64,000 bases of DNA from Macrosoma leucophasiata (Eukaryota; Arthropoda; Insecta; Lepidoptera; Hedylidae): positions 2,329,001 to 2,393,000 of the forward strand of contig JAWQUS010000020.1 of NCBI GenBank assembly GCA_036365455.1, written 5' to 3'. Positions 21,086-32,900 of the stretch are shown here, in pieces. Under the pieces are notes generated by a model. The model saw nothing but the letters and a program-made list of their open reading frames with translations, did no database searches and was not told where the DNA came from. Position 1 is the stretch's first letter. Every line of letters begins with the position of its first letter. The position numbers were made by a program, and so were the translations under genes.

Positions 21086-21284
21086 CGGTGGTCTTTATTA
21101 AAGAGAATAATATCGGCAAGAGGCACGCGCGCTTGCTACCTGCTAACATGTCCACAGCTTGTTGGTGATTTTGCTATAATGTACTCAGTTTCATTATGTG
21201 TCCAGTGATATTTAAGTTGCAGCGACATGTCGTTTTTCTTGTCTTAAAGAACTCTCTGTCCCTCCGAATTAGATCGATAGTCTA

Positions 21285-21494
<210 letters not shown>

Positions 21495-21857
21495 CTATGT
21501 TGAAAGCTATATATTTATAGGACAAGTGCAATTGCGAAAATACATGATCTGCAAAAAAAAGTTGAAAAGGCGTAAATTTTGTCGGTTTTCTTTATATGTA
21601 CCATTTCTCTATGACATGACCTACGATGTGCAGGTATATTGTGATAGTGTGAAGCAATTTTACATTGATTGTTCAATATCTGGTCGGATCATGTATAGTA
21701 GAATTCTAAATGCAATTTTAACAGTTACTATTACAAGTCTATCTCGAAATATGGTTTGTATAAAACGTTTGTTTGTAATTAGAATAGGACAGGTTTCGAA
21801 TTCACGATAGATTTCCGAAAGTTTTGCCAATGATTTGCCACAATGCTGGTGCAAACA

Positions 21858-22206
21858 ATCTTCACGCCATTTCCCTAACGGGGTAGGCAGAGAGTGTAGA
21901 GCGCCAGATATCCCGGTTCTGACAAACCTCTCGTGCCTCGTCTACCTTCATCATTCTCTTCATACATGCACGCCGATTCCTAAGACTTTTGACCCCACCA
22001 TCAGACAGAACTCGACCTATTTGGTTATGGTAGGTCAGTCTTGGTCTTACTGGGCATCTGCAACCATCCACATTCGCATTGTATATCTGTTTAGTCATTC
22101 GCTCATTCGACATTCTTTCTATATGCCCGAACCATCGGAGCATGCCTTTTTTCATTTTTACACCGATACTATCATTCACACAAAGTCTCTTTCTTACATC
22201 TTCATA
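21858..22206 (-). pseudogene. 5'-truncated RTE-type LINE tail (family F)
   Basis: The minus strand encodes the C-terminal part of an RTE-like reverse transcriptase protein: DVRKRLCVNDSIGVKMKKGM, LRWFGHIERMSNERMTKQIY, VRPRLTYHNQIGRVLSDGGV and a tail ending AYPVREMA. It is nearly identical to 28419-29101 and 61752-62130, implying recent spread. Only the region after the RT palm is present, so it is inactive. Confidence 0.85.
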
Positions 22207-22229
22207 CAAAATACTTCAATAATATAATG

Positions 22230-23155
22230 TGGCAGCTGTAATATAATTTAGAGTCAGCCACTAAAAATACACCGACATTGATGAAATGTGAGTGTAGGCT
22301 GGCGCCACGTGGGCAGTGTTAGGACGGTGTACGTGACCCAGCCACACGGGGGTGGCCAGTGAGGTCAATTATTTGAATTTTAATAGAATTATTATATCAT
22401 TTTTGAGGACGTATCTTTAAACTTCTCTACTGTGGTCTTCGGTATTTCTATGAAATCCTCGAGTTCGTTGTTCATTGAAAGAAAAAACAGAACAATCGAT
22501 TAATAATTTAGCTATTATTTCTGGCGTTGGGACGTGACGACCCCACCGTCCACAAGTGGAAGAGAAGTCGCTAGTGCAGTTCTGGTAGTGCAGGTTTCGA
22601 TAGGACGATGGTAAGTGCAAAAACGCGGGATGGATAGAAGATCTACAACTTTGCTTTTTGACATATTTTCTTGATAGGACTCGTATTTTTGTAGTTATTT
22701 ATAATAATAATAAAAATAAGCATTTTTTTTCTAAATATACCTACGACTAACACATTTTTTATTATTTGTTAAAATATCTTTCAATAATGTTTGAATTTGG
22801 ATAAATTACATACACAAATTGTGTGGTAGAATTATATTTATTAAGCCAACAAAACATGTCTTGCATGCACATTAAGTTAAAGTAAATTACTAAATTGACA
22901 ACGAAAGTTTTTTGCGTTTCAACAGATATTAGCATATCCTGTGAAATACATGTTGCAATCTACCGACAGGACACGATTTTGTGTTCTAATCAATGGCTGC
23001 CAATCATATTTCGTTTTAAAATTCAAGGTTGACTTTCTATTAACATTTAGGTTTAAGGTCTACTCATAAACAAAGCGCTTACAGCGCCACTATTCATAGT
23101 AAATTTCATGATGATCTCAATTATTTCATGATATGCTCAATTTAATGATATGGCA
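22230..23155. other. No gene recognised
   Basis: AT-rich. A short stretch near 22512-22610 (GGCGTTGGGACGTGACGACCCC) resembles 13548-13650. No exon of the kinase gene was found here. Confidence 0.45.
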
Positions 23156-23159
23156 TAGC

Positions 23160-23390
23160 AAAATATTGTAACTTCACGCCTGTAATCCCCGAAGGGGTAG
23201 GCAGAGGTAAATGCATGCATTCAAGCATACATGCAAACACCCACGATTCGCCGGTTAAGTTTTTGACCCATGTAACAGGTGGTGAGCCTGTTGCCATCTC
23301 CGGGCACATTACCAAACGCCGAGGTACTGGGTAACTTCCAGAAAATTGAAAATTTCCAATAGAACCAGAGATAAAGGATTTTAAACAGTT
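23160..23390 (-). mobile_element. SINE family G, 3' part
   Basis: The plus strand reads AACTTCACGCCTGTAATCCC, GAAGGGGTAGGCAGAGGTAA, ACCCATGTAACAGGTGGTGA, CCAGAGATAAAGGATTTTA. This is the reverse complement of the body of the tRNA-headed SINE at 43151-43437. The head is missing or decayed. Confidence 0.75.
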
Positions 23391-23394
23391 ATCT

Positions 23395-24420
23395 TTGATA
23401 GCCAAGGCGGCCAACCGGATTCTGCGGGACCGTCCCGTAATGCTGGATGTAATCCCGCTTTGCAAGAATTAATAAAATAGTCCCGCAAAACGTTGGATGC
23501 GTCCCGCATGTCCCGAATTCGATGCATTGACGTACCATGTCATTTTTTTTCCAGCTACTACATAACCACACAGTCGCACACATACATAAAACATACACTA
23601 CACTACACCCACACACGCATGCAAACAACAACGGGGCATCTACGTAGGTACATAGGGACCGCGCACGAGTTCAGCGCCACCTAGCGTCCGCAACTTTGTG
23701 GGACCGTTGCTTGTCTGACCATAATGACTTAGTACCGCGAAATTTTGATAAAATATTATTATAATCGAAAATTATCTATTAATCTTCTTCCAAAATTACT
23801 CTTAACTTGGGTGGAGAAAGGGTTGTGAAACAATTTTTGATCATTCAAATCAAATGAGTTGAGTAAAATTTATTCAAAAAGTGTATTTTATTTCGACTAT
23901 ATGTCAGGGTTGATTCATTTTTAGTTGTAGTTTTACAGTAAAACAAGACATTACAGCTATTTTATGGGTTACATGCAATTATTAGAAACATATAGAATTG
24001 TTCTTGTATCGCTAGTAATAAATTAAATGTCGTTTTGAAATCGAAATGAGTATTATTTTGGGATCCGGGTTTGTGAGTATCACACACTACAAAATTTCAA
24101 CCGCAAACAATCTTTAAAGGAAAATTGTTGGTTTCTGCTGGACATGTCCTTGATATAGAGGAATTAAGAAGGAAACAAGAACAGAGATCAATAATTCAAG
24201 CTGGCATCGTTAGATAAACTTGTATTTTGATACCTTACAACATTTTTTGGGTATAAACAATCTCAGTTCGAAGTCAGAATCAATTTGATTGGGTTGTAAT
24301 AAACGTAATATTTAAGTAAAATGCAGCACAAGTGTGAAATGTAAAAGCGTGTTTGCATGCATTTCTTGTATTGTTCAATTTTCCAAGTAGGTCTTGAGAA
24401 TTAATCGATAAAACTTGCGT
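23395..24420. other. No gene recognised
   Basis: Unassigned; the phrase 'gtcccgcaaaacg' suggests decayed repeat at 23425-23520. Short open frames lack motifs. Confidence 0.4.
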
Positions 24421-24424
24421 TTAC

Positions 24425-24990
24425 TACGGCGGGTGGCTCATGGTCATGCGCCATACGCATGAACGGGTGCTGATGGTGGGGACTGATCTGTTCTGGTCTG
24501 CAGGTGCTACATTTCATTATGGTGGATAGTTATTGATTTCTACTTATACACATACATATACTTTATACGTTTACATTCCTAAATTTGAATTACTATCTGT
24601 ATTAGATATAAGTTCAAAATCTAAAAGAGCTCCAACTGAGTTTCTTGGCTAGCAGAGGTCTTCTCAATAGTTTGTACTTGGAACTCCACCAAGTGAATAA
24701 CATAGATTATGATTTTATCGAATAAGTTTTTACTTCTCCTCTTATCTAGTTATTGGAAGGAAGGAATTGAAATGTTTTTACCTAATAGTAAGTTTATTTT
24801 ATCCTTATTTTAATTTACTTAATTATCTGTTTTTCTTTTACTTTATGTAATAAGTAATTGTTCACTTTAAGTTATTATTGACTTCTAAGGACTATTCAAA
24901 ACGGTTGTAAAATTTTACTTTACATATTTTCGTTCTTTCTTTCTCCCTTTACTACCTTTACTCTTATTTCTAATTGTTATTTTTGCAATT
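24425..24990 (+). mobile_element. LINE 3' tail, second copy
   Basis: Related to 10091-10661: GAACGGGTGCTGATGGTGGG, CTGATCTGTTCTGGTCTGCA, AAAGAGCTCCAACTGAGTTT and TTGGAACTCCACCAAGTGAA. No protein-coding part is attached. Confidence 0.65.
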
Positions 24991-25530
24991 TACAACACAA
25001 AAACTGCTGTTTACTATTTTGTCGGCGGTTAAATATGATTATGAAAATTACATATCCAAGTCTAAACAGATTACTTTCAGATGACAGGTCCCACATTATT
25101 GCTACTTTTCGCCACCATGGGCGCTGCGATCGATAACATTACCCCCACCTAGTACTTCGCGCTTCCCATAAAAGGCATTGTGTAAATTCAATTGAAAACT
25201 TTGCGTGTGTGTGTGTATGTGATCGCCTTGTTTCATTTTGCATTCTTGTAAAGCGTCACTCTAGTGTTATATACTATTTTAAAAATAAATGTCTTCAGTT
25301 TGTAAGTTTTGTGTTTTTATGTAATTTTGGTACGTATCTACCTATACTGACAAAACTTCATACTTCGCATTCACTATACCATATCTATCCACAAAAAGTC
25401 CCGCATGCTTTTTTCAGAAAGTTGGTCACCTTATTGATAGCCCCCCACCCGGGAATCGAAGCCGCGGCAGTCGCTAGTGGTAAATAAAGTAGAATTAATA
25501 ATGATAATTTAATTTTGCCTATTCTTATAG

Positions 25531-26072
25531 GTTAGGATCCCACCGCAGAATCATTTCGTTCATCCAGATATGCTGCAAACCTAATTTTTATGCATATTTA
25601 TAATCTAGAGAACATAGGTATATCCACTAGGTTGTCAATCAAAATTTGGCCGGAAGTATTTTTAATTATTATTTTTTATCTTTAACTCTTATTTGCGGCC
25701 GATTTAATTTGACTCCCGTATATCATAATAATGAGAAAAATAAATAGCTTTAATTTGATATAATTTATAAAAAATACATGTACGTTATGGACGTAAAAAG
25801 TTATCGGGGCGGAAGGAAAATAGGTAGGGGCGGGCAAGTGCGCAACGACAGCCGTGATTTTTCAGTCTTTATACATATTGCCGTGAGGTAAACGGTTTTA
25901 TTGAATAAAAGGTAAAAAAAAATTCGTTGCCAAAAAAAATTATAAAAAAAAACTTGCGGACAAATTTTGATTGTCATCCTAGTGGATATATATTCTCTAG
26001 ATTATAAATATGCATAAAAATTAGGTTTGCTTTTTCTGGCCGAACGAAATGATTCTGCAGTGGGATCCTAAC
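25531..26072. mobile_element. 542-bp foldback element, family H copy 1
   Basis: Terminal inverted repeats of about 130 bases begin GTTAGGATCCCACYGCAGAA, continue TCATTTCGTTC and CAAACCTAATTTTTATGCAT, and reach AATCAAAATTTGKCCG. The centre is AT-rich and non-coding. The flank is TA-like (possible TA duplication). A left-arm-only copy lies at 28152-28380. Confidence 0.82.
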
Positions 26073-26414
26073 ATATTATATTATCTGGTCACTTTAATCA
26101 TTACATACAGAAATCAAATGCGTTGGGAAAGTACATAAAACGAGGAACAAACATATGAGTAACATTCTATTCTCATGTTCAAGAGTTGAAACTCAGAATC
26201 AATAGATATATTCAGGTCAGTCCGGGCATTGCGGTTGAAAAACTAAAAATAAAACCGAGCCAAGTTCTGTTTCTGAATCGCGGGTCAATTGTTTGGTTAC
26301 TTAAAGCGCCTTTAAAGGCCAAAGGTCCCAATACAAGATGCATTGTTAAGATTTTACAGTTCTGCTAAAAGCTTAAAATGATGTCCAGAAATCTTAATAT
26401 AATAATATATAATT

Positions 26415-26706
26415 TCAACCAAAAGACGTCCACTGCTGAACAAAAGCCTCCTCCAAAGATTGCCGCAACGAACGGTCCTGGGCCACCCTCGTCCAGCGAT
26501 TGCCCGCGACCTTCACCAGATCGTCGGTCCATCTTGTAGGGGGGTCTGCCTACGCTTCGTTTTCCGGTACGCGGTTGCCACACTAGAACTAGGTACTCTA
26601 CCCCAACGGCCGTCAGTTCTTCGAGCTATGTGCCCTGCCCACTGCCACTTGAGTCTCGCTATTCGTTGAGCTATGTCGGTAACTTTGGTTCTCATGCGGA
26701 TCTCCT
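26415..26706 (-). pseudogene. RTE/BovB-type LINE tail (family I), copy 1
   Basis: The minus strand reads MRTKVTDIAQRIARLKWQWA, GHIARRTDGRWGRV and, in another frame, RTGKRSVGRPPYKMD: the conserved C-terminal 'KW.WAGHIAR..D.RW' domain of RTE-type elements. Frameshifted and 5'-truncated. Similar tails are at 37240-37505 and 17506-17585. Confidence 0.8.
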
Positions 26707-27535
26707 CATTTCTATTTGGTCGATTAATATATGTATATACATTACTGTGCAGGACGCTCGTTTACAGTGTACAGTGTTTGTGATTAAAAAACAATTTTGA
26801 TAGTGATCGGCCATACAGTCCTCAGTAGTGTACGTTGTCAGCGCGTAGACACCATAGAACAATCTCGTTGTGTAGTCGTCGATAGCATAGTACACAATAG
26901 TATACGTTGTCGGAACGTAGACAGTGCTTAAGTGACCAATAGCGTTAGAGTATTAAGTAACTTCTATTTTTAGATTTTGTCTTTACGTGATATTTGTGAT
27001 AATTTAGAATAATATTGATAGTTTTGTGTCACTTAAAGCTCGTTTGTATTTTATATAACTTAATTTTGTATAGTTTAATAGTTTTTGTATTTAATTTCGG
27101 TTGTTCGAATCAACCAATCATCGATACTAAAAGTTGTTTACTTAAAATTTAAATACCTTTTGTGATTGGTTACTTGAACCAATAACCAATCACCAGAGGT
27201 TTTCTTAAGCTCGATGACCTTGAGATTTGGATATAAAAATAGGGCAGTTTTGTATGGCCGGTACAGTTCGTCGACAGCACTCGGAATACTGGGATCACTA
27301 CCAAAGGAAGAAATCAGAAGAAGGAAATTAATAGTGAAAAAGTGTTTTATTGGAAGACTGGTAGAGCGTGTCACCCTGGTTCGCTTGCGCTGCTTTATCC
27401 GCCATACGGCGTGCGTCTTCAATCCAGTAAATAGTAAAGTGTGGTTCGCCACAATTACGGTGTTTGTACGCGATAACTACCAAAACTACCGGATATAGAA
27501 CTAACCGATTTTAATCAAACTTGCACCCGGTGTGC
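26707..27535. other. Unassigned stretch with a small tandem duplication
   Basis: The phrase GTACGTTGTC.G..CGTAGACA occurs at about 26830 and again 72 bases later at about 26902. A 104-codon open frame (27138-27452, minus) has no recognisable domain. This could be a decayed LTR or other retroelement; nothing firmer is visible. Confidence 0.4.
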
Positions 27536-27745
27536 AGTTTCAGTGTTCAGTACTATTCCGGGGTCAGGTGGTAAGGAAACGGCCCTGTAATTTCGGGCAC
27601 AGAGGCATAACACCTTAGGCCTCAGGAGTGGTAACGCATCTGCATTATGACCTCTGGTCTTTGAGTAAGTGTCTACAGGTTGCAGTCATCACTTAACATC
27701 AATGGGAACTGCATGCTAGTTTTGCCACTTTCATGACAAAAAAAA
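27536..27745 (+). repeat. Family A repeat (head missing)
   Basis: CAGTGTTCAGTACTATTCCG, GCATAACACCTTAGGCCTCA, GTCTACAGGTTGCAGTCATC and GCATGCTAGTTTTGCCACTT. A weaker, decayed piece of the same 3' end follows at 27795-27875. Confidence 0.8.
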
Positions 27746-28151
27746 GGTAACGGTGACAAAACGTTTTACATTTTGACTCAACCTATTGTGTAGACGACTA
27801 TAGAGTGTAGACTTGCAGTATTCACTTGCACATCAATGTGTGTATGCTTGTCTGTCACCATCATAACATAAAAAAGTGTGTCAAACTACCTTTTTTTATT
27901 GATCAAATAGGAACGATGTTAGAGTTACGCAAGTTAAAAAACCGTAAATCAATAATTTAAGACAAAGCGACCTTCGCAGCGTGTTTCCCGTGTTCTTTAG
28001 TGATGTATCTACTACCTATAATTTGATCATCACGAAAATCCCATTAAAATTTTAAGCAACTGAGTTTGAATATTTTTTCTTCTGAAAGTCAAACTATTTA
28101 GATTTTAACAAAAAACCCAGAAATTTCAATCAACATTCGTAGCTATGCATG

Positions 28152-28418
28152 ATAGGTTAGGATCCCACTGCAGAATCATTTCGTTCATCCAGATATGCTG
28201 CAAACCTAATTTTTACGCATATTTATAATCTAGGGAATATATCCTATCAAAAAATGGCCGCAAGTATTTTTAATTATTTTATTTTTAGCAGCCAGCAACT
28301 CTTAAATGCGTCCGTTTTCATCTGGCTGCCGTATATCATAACATTGAGACAAAAAATAACGTTTCTATAATCAATGTGACGTCATCAGTATTCAGGCAGT
28401 CAGTATGATTTTAACATA
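28152..28418 (+). mobile_element. Foldback family H, left-arm copy interrupted by an RTE insertion
   Basis: Starts GGTTAGGATCCCACTGCAGA and matches 25531 onwards through GCATATTTATAATCTAGGGA. The last 87 bases (28332-28418) are repeated exactly at 29102-29188 on the other side of the RTE insertion. Confidence 0.75.
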
Positions 28419-29101
28419 TCTTCACGCCAGGTCCCTAACGGGGTAGGCAGGGATTGTAGAGCGCCAGACATCCCGGTTCTGACAAACCTCTCGTGCCTCG
28501 TCTACCTTCATCATTCTCTTCATACATGCACGCCGATTCCTAAGACTTTTGACACCACCATCAGACAGAACTCGACCTATTTGGTCATGGTAGGTCAGCC
28601 TTGGTCTTCCTGGGCCTCTGCAACCATCCACATTCGCATTGTATATCTGTTTAGTCATTCGCTCATTCGACATTCTTTCTATATGCCCGAACCATCGGAG
28701 CATGCCTTTTTTCATTTTTACACCGATACTATCATTCACACAAAGTCTCTTTCTTACATCTTCATTACGAACGCGATCGGTGAGTGATACACCGCAGATC
28801 TTGCGCAAAGATCTCATCTCGACCGCGTTCAACTTACTTTCATGCTCTTTCCTGCATACCCAGCTCTCGCTTCCATATAAAAGCGTTGGAGTAAGTACAG
28901 CATTATGTACGGCTAGTCGAGCCCGCTGGCTGAGATGTTTGGATTCTAGCAGCTTACCCAACGCTCCATTCACGCAATTCCCAGCAAGCACTCTTCTTTC
29001 TATGTCAGTGGTGTACCTACCATCCTTGCTAAAAGCACATCCAAGATATACAATTTCATCAACCTGTTCTAACACTGCATCATCTACTACTACCCTTGCA
29101 T
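28419..29101 (-). pseudogene. 5'-truncated RTE-type LINE (family F), long copy
   Basis: The minus strand has one open frame of 217 codons: EQVDEIVYLGCAFSKDGRYT, TPTLLYGSESWVCRKEHESK, LRKICGVSLTDRVRNEDVRK, LRWFGHIERMSNERMTKQIY and a final AYPVRDLA. YLG and LLYG.E.W are thumb-region motifs of RTE-type RT proteins; the endonuclease and the catalytic palm are missing. The open frame and near identity to the other copies indicate a young insertion. It is bounded by an 87-bp exact direct repeat (28332-28418, 29102-29188). Confidence 0.88.
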
Positions 29102-29188
29102 TATATCATAACATTGAGACAAAAAATAACGTTTCTATAATCAATGTGACGTCATCAGTATTCAGGCAGTCAGTATGATTTTAACATA

Positions 29189-30068
29189 AAACTTGTCAAA
29201 AACAACAAAAAACGGGGGGAGGGGGAGAAACATCGAATAACAGACATCGCGTCCCAACACTAGCGAGACGTGACCAGTGAACATAAAACTGTTTTATGAT
29301 TCGCGCCACTACGTGGAAACGGGTCTCATTGAAAATTGAGAAGTTGGCTTAGCCGAGTTAGCCGGCTAATGGCCGCATCGCATGTGGATTGTGGACACGA
29401 ATATTATATTGTACTGGTTTACTACGGAGGCTTGTTGATTCGTACGTTTTATGAACCGCTAGCTGCCACGACTTCGTCCGCGTAGTGTGATGTTACATAG
29501 CCTATAGTTTTAACCGAGTTCAAAAAACGAGAAGGTTCTCAATTCGGCCGGTATATATATATATATAATTATTATTTTTTTTTATATGTATATACGCGAT
29601 TTTCGCCGAGATTTGTAGATCGATTTACGTAATTCTGATGATGTTTGATACGGAATAGTTTCGAATTGGTCCCATATAAATTTGATTCAGATAGGCCCAT
29701 CAGTTTTTATTTTATGAGCATTTTTATACTTACTTTCACCTCACACTAAAGGAATAAGAATAGACGGCGAGTTGTCATACAGTGCTTTGAATCCACTGAC
29801 GTAGTCCTAATGCGCATGACAACAAGATGACACAAGTGACAATGATACATTTACTCATCGACGACACAACACAGGTTATTTACTCCTTCGTGGATATTTT
29901 TTTTTCATTGATTTCGTATAGTCTTGTAATAATTTTGTATCGACACACCTAAACAATTTAAATAAGGTATCTAATTGTCACGAAGCTAAAAGAGTCAGAT
30001 TTTACAAATTTAACAGATGTGAACATAAATCTAATTGGCAACGCAGCAATAAACTAAAAAGTATTAAA
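29189..30068. other. No gene; repeat fragment
   Basis: About 29458-29720 contains the 'gctagctgccacgacttcgtccgcgt' type of repeat with a (TA)n run near 29555. The rest is unassigned. Confidence 0.45.
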
Positions 30069-30491
30069 TAAATATAACTACGTTATGAAAAACAGACTAC
30101 AAAACTGAAAAGTAAAAAATAATAAAGATTTAATTGTGATTATATACTACCTATTATTTATATGTGCTAATTACTAATAGGTTTGATGTCGGTGCCAAGC
30201 CAAAATCACTAAAGTAGGCATTTCATTGTATTAAAACGTAACTTCACGCCTGTAATCCCCGAAGGGGTAGGCAGAGGTAAATGCATAAATTCAAGCATAC
30301 ATGCAAACACCCACGACTCGCCGGTTACGTTTTGTTCAGTGTATTAATTTGCTCGTATTCATATTTAAGTGATTTAAATATAATTATTTGGTTAAGGCTT
30401 GGCACCGCCGCACCGCATAATTACAATTAAATCTTTATTATTTTTTACTTTTCAAATTTGTAGTCGGTTTTTCTTAACGTAGTTATATTTA
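30069..30491. mobile_element. Inverted-repeat element with a SINE fragment in its loop
   Basis: The left arm (30069-30203: TAAATATAACTACGTTATGA ... AATAATAAAGATTTAATTGT ... GGTGCCAAGCC) mirrors the right arm (30395-30491). Between them a fragment of SINE family G (30238-30336: AACTTCACGCCTGTAATCCC through GACTCGCCGGTTACG) is inserted. Non-coding. Confidence 0.75.
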
Positions 30492-30595
30492 TACACTAAA
30501 ATAATTACATTATTTTTTTAAATCGCTTCAGGTGTTCCCGAAATTAGCGCGTTCAAAGAAACAAACAAACAAATTTTTCATCTTTATACTATTGT

Positions 30596-30775
30596 TTTTT
30601 TTTTTTTAGGTAATGGTAGTGGCAAACAAGCATGCAGTTCGCATTGATGTTAAGTGATGACTGCAGCCTATAGACACCCACACAAAGACCAAGGTCAAAA
30701 TGCAGATGCGTTACCACTTCTGAGGCCTAAGGTGTTATGCCTCTGTGCCGGAAATTACAGGACCGTACAAATTAT
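30596..30775 (-). repeat. Family A repeat, 3' part
   Basis: Plus strand GGCAAACAAGCATGCAGTTC, TGACTGCAGCCTATAGACAC and TGAGGCCTAAGGTGTTATGC: the reverse complement of the family A body, with a T run marking its tail. Confidence 0.85.
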
Positions 30776-30844
30776 AGATTATGAGAAATAGAAATCATTT
30801 AACAAGTGAGAGGCTCGCCACATGGGCCAAAACGTAACCGTTGA

Positions 30845-30905
30845 TTCAACGGTGTTTACATGTATGCTTGAATGCATGGATTTACCTCTCTCTACCTGCC
30901 CTTTC
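30845..30905 (+). repeat. Decayed SINE family G piece
   Basis: CATGTATGCTTGAATGCATG, TTTACCTCTC..CTACC.CC matches the 3' body of family G at 43375-43437. Confidence 0.5.
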
Positions 30906-31208
30906 GAGGAGTACAATACAATCTAAAGGATAATAGCACTCTTCAAACTGCAGAATATTGATTAAGGCCTGAGCAGACGAAGGACTTTTGTCCCTAGGGG
31001 ACAAAAATTCTCAATGACTTTTCGGGGTACTCTTTAGTCCTTTGTGTGCGTTATACAGTGTGCGTGCATACAGTTTATAAGAGATCTATATTGATGGATA
31101 AAAATAAAAAAGTACCCGGGAGACAGTACTTCGTCTGCGCAGGCTTTTAAGGTACAGATTAAACAGTCGAGCAGGAACAATACCCGTGTGAATTTATATA
31201 AACTGCTT

Positions 31209-31490
31209 ACTGGTGGTAGAGCTCCAGTGACGGAGCTCGCGGGCGTAGGCACCACCGCATTACCCAATATACTTGCCGCTAAATAGTAGTGTTCAGCACT
31301 ATCGTGTTCAGGTCAGGTGGTAATGTACGGCCAATTTACGGCACAAAGGCATAACACCTTAGGCCTCAGGAGTGGCAACGCATCTGCATTTTGACCTCTG
31401 GTCATTGTGTCGGTGTCTATAGGCTGTAGTCATCACTTTACATCAATGTTGAACTGCACGCTTGTTTGCTACTTCCCTTACATAAAAAAA
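31209..31490 (+). repeat. Family A repeat, best full-length copy
   Basis: Complete unit from GGTGGTAGAGCTCCAGTGAC through GGCACCACCGCATTACCCAA, TTGCCGCTAAATAGTAGTGT and CACCTTAGGCCTCAGGAGTG to GCACGCTTGTTTGCTACTTC and an A-run. Useful as the reference copy for the family. Confidence 0.88.
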
Positions 31491-31494
31491 AATT

Positions 31495-32141
31495 AACTAG
31501 TCATACCTATATGTATTTAACGGCAAACAATAACAACACAAAACGTTTTCCAAAGTACGGAGTTTCCCATATTGTCGGTTTTGTTTCTCAATTACCTATC
31601 TCCGGTATTCTCGTTCGGATTAAGGAAAAGGTAACACCTTTACGCGCGACTAGGGAGCCCTTATCACGAATGAGCTAACATTTCACGAAAATACAATGTT
31701 TACTAATAAATAGGTACACCGGATAAATTGTAGATATGCATGTTCGTTTATTACAAAAAAAATACGCTTACACTCACATTAGGTATTTTAAAAACGTTGA
31801 AGACATACATTTTAAAGAATGTTTTATGAATATCCATGAGTTGCAGTGCAGCAAGCCCAAGATTCGCTTAAAACACTTCGCTTTTTTTCGGGTAGGTGTA
31901 AAATAACAAGCCACATGTGTTCTCTGAATTTGTTAAATATATATAGTAAATAAACCAATTTTGTAAGTTAAATACAAGTCCTTTTGATTAATTTTTGCTT
32001 AAATTAGCACATAGAGTGTGGTATAATTTAGTAATGACCAGGAACTAAATTTATAAGTGTACCAACCTGCCGGTGATTTGACAAGCTTGTGAACACTGAA
32101 CATTATCTATACACAATCATTCACTTCGATCCAACACCATA
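31495..32141. promoter_or_regulatory. Upstream region of the CR1/L2-like LINE (5' UTR expected)
   Basis: No repeat match was seen. Since ORF1 begins at 32142, the element's 5' UTR and internal Pol II promoter should lie in the last few hundred bases. The exact 5' end could not be placed because no target duplication was found. Confidence 0.3.
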
Positions 32142-32900
32142 ATGTCGACCTATGCTGATCTGGCTGAGCTACAAAGAACCGCTGTGACATCACTGAACCA
32201 AAGGATGGCCGAGTTCGAGGCACATTTGAAGAATGCTACTCCAGTTGCAGACCTGAGCACTCTCTCCAAGAACTTCAATAGTTTCAAGGATCATGTCTGG
32301 ACGGTATTCAACTCATTACAACATCAGTTATCTGAAATTGGCCGCAATGTGGATGCTATTGAAACGCGTCATAGACGTAAATTCCTATTGCTAGGAGGCG
32401 TCCCTGAAAAAAAAGGTGAAGATGTTGCCGAAACGGTATTAACCATCCTGCGTACGAAGCTTGGCATGGCTGACGTAGACACCAATTCGATGCTAATTTG
32501 CCACCGTCTCGGTACTGTCATAAACGAAGGCCGTACAAGGCCAATTTTACTTCGTCCTTCATCGACGGCTCTGAAGTCACACATTTGGAATTCGAAGGCC
32601 AAGCTCAAAGGGTCTTCGTTTGTTCTATCGGAGTTCCTGACTCGCCAGCGTCAAGCAGTGTTTGTTGCAGCACGCAAAATATTCGGGTTAACTAAGGTCT
32701 GGACTCTGGACGGCAACATTAATGTCAAACTTCCCGATGGCAAGCGGCGTCGCGTCTCTGCATACGACGAGCTTGTGGCGCTGGCTGCTGAACATAATAA
32801 AGCGGTTGACAGTCAATCTGGTGCTTCTACTGCGAATTTGGAGTCGAAATCTGGCTCGGCCGCGCCTAGCAGATCCAAGAGAGTGAAAAACAACAAGTGA
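32142..32900 (+). CDS. LINE ORF1 protein (CR1/L2-like element)
   Basis: An intact 252-aa protein, encoded 5' of the RT ORF of the same element. Residues about 1-75 (LAELQRTAVTSLNQRMAEFE ... FNSLQHQLSEIGRNVDAIE) look like a coiled coil. About 76-200 (RHRRKFLLLGGVPEKKGEDV, AETVLTILRTKLGM, ICHRLGT, RPILLRPSS, SFVLSEFLTRQRQAVFVAAR) resembles the RRM/C-terminal fold of L1-type ORF1 proteins. The end is basic (SRSKRVKNNK). Expected role from the family: RNA-binding chaperone forming the retrotransposition RNP. The start at 32142 is the first ATG of a fully open frame, after CAACACCATA. No zinc knuckle is present. Confidence 0.85.
   Translation: MSTYADLAELQRTAVTSLNQRMAEFEAHLKNATPVADLSTLSKNFNSFKDHVWTVFNSLQHQLSEIGRNVDAIETRHRRKFLLLGGVPEKKGEDVAETVLTILRTKLGMADVDTNSMLICHRLGTVINEGRTRPILLRPSSTALKSHIWNSKAKLKGSSFVLSEFLTRQRQAVFVAARKIFGLTKVWTLDGNINVKLPDGKRRRVSAYDELVALAAEHNKAVDSQSGASTANLESKSGSAAPSRSKRVKNNK

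Noticed and set aside
21858..22206. Plus-strand 130-codon frame (PIPKTFDPTIRQ... type) as a gene
   Set aside because: It is the complement of the RTE C-terminal coding region and recurs at each RTE family F copy.
26707..27535. Solo LTR of a retrovirus-like element
   Set aside because: No TG...CA ends with matching short duplication, no primer-binding site and no second copy in the window.
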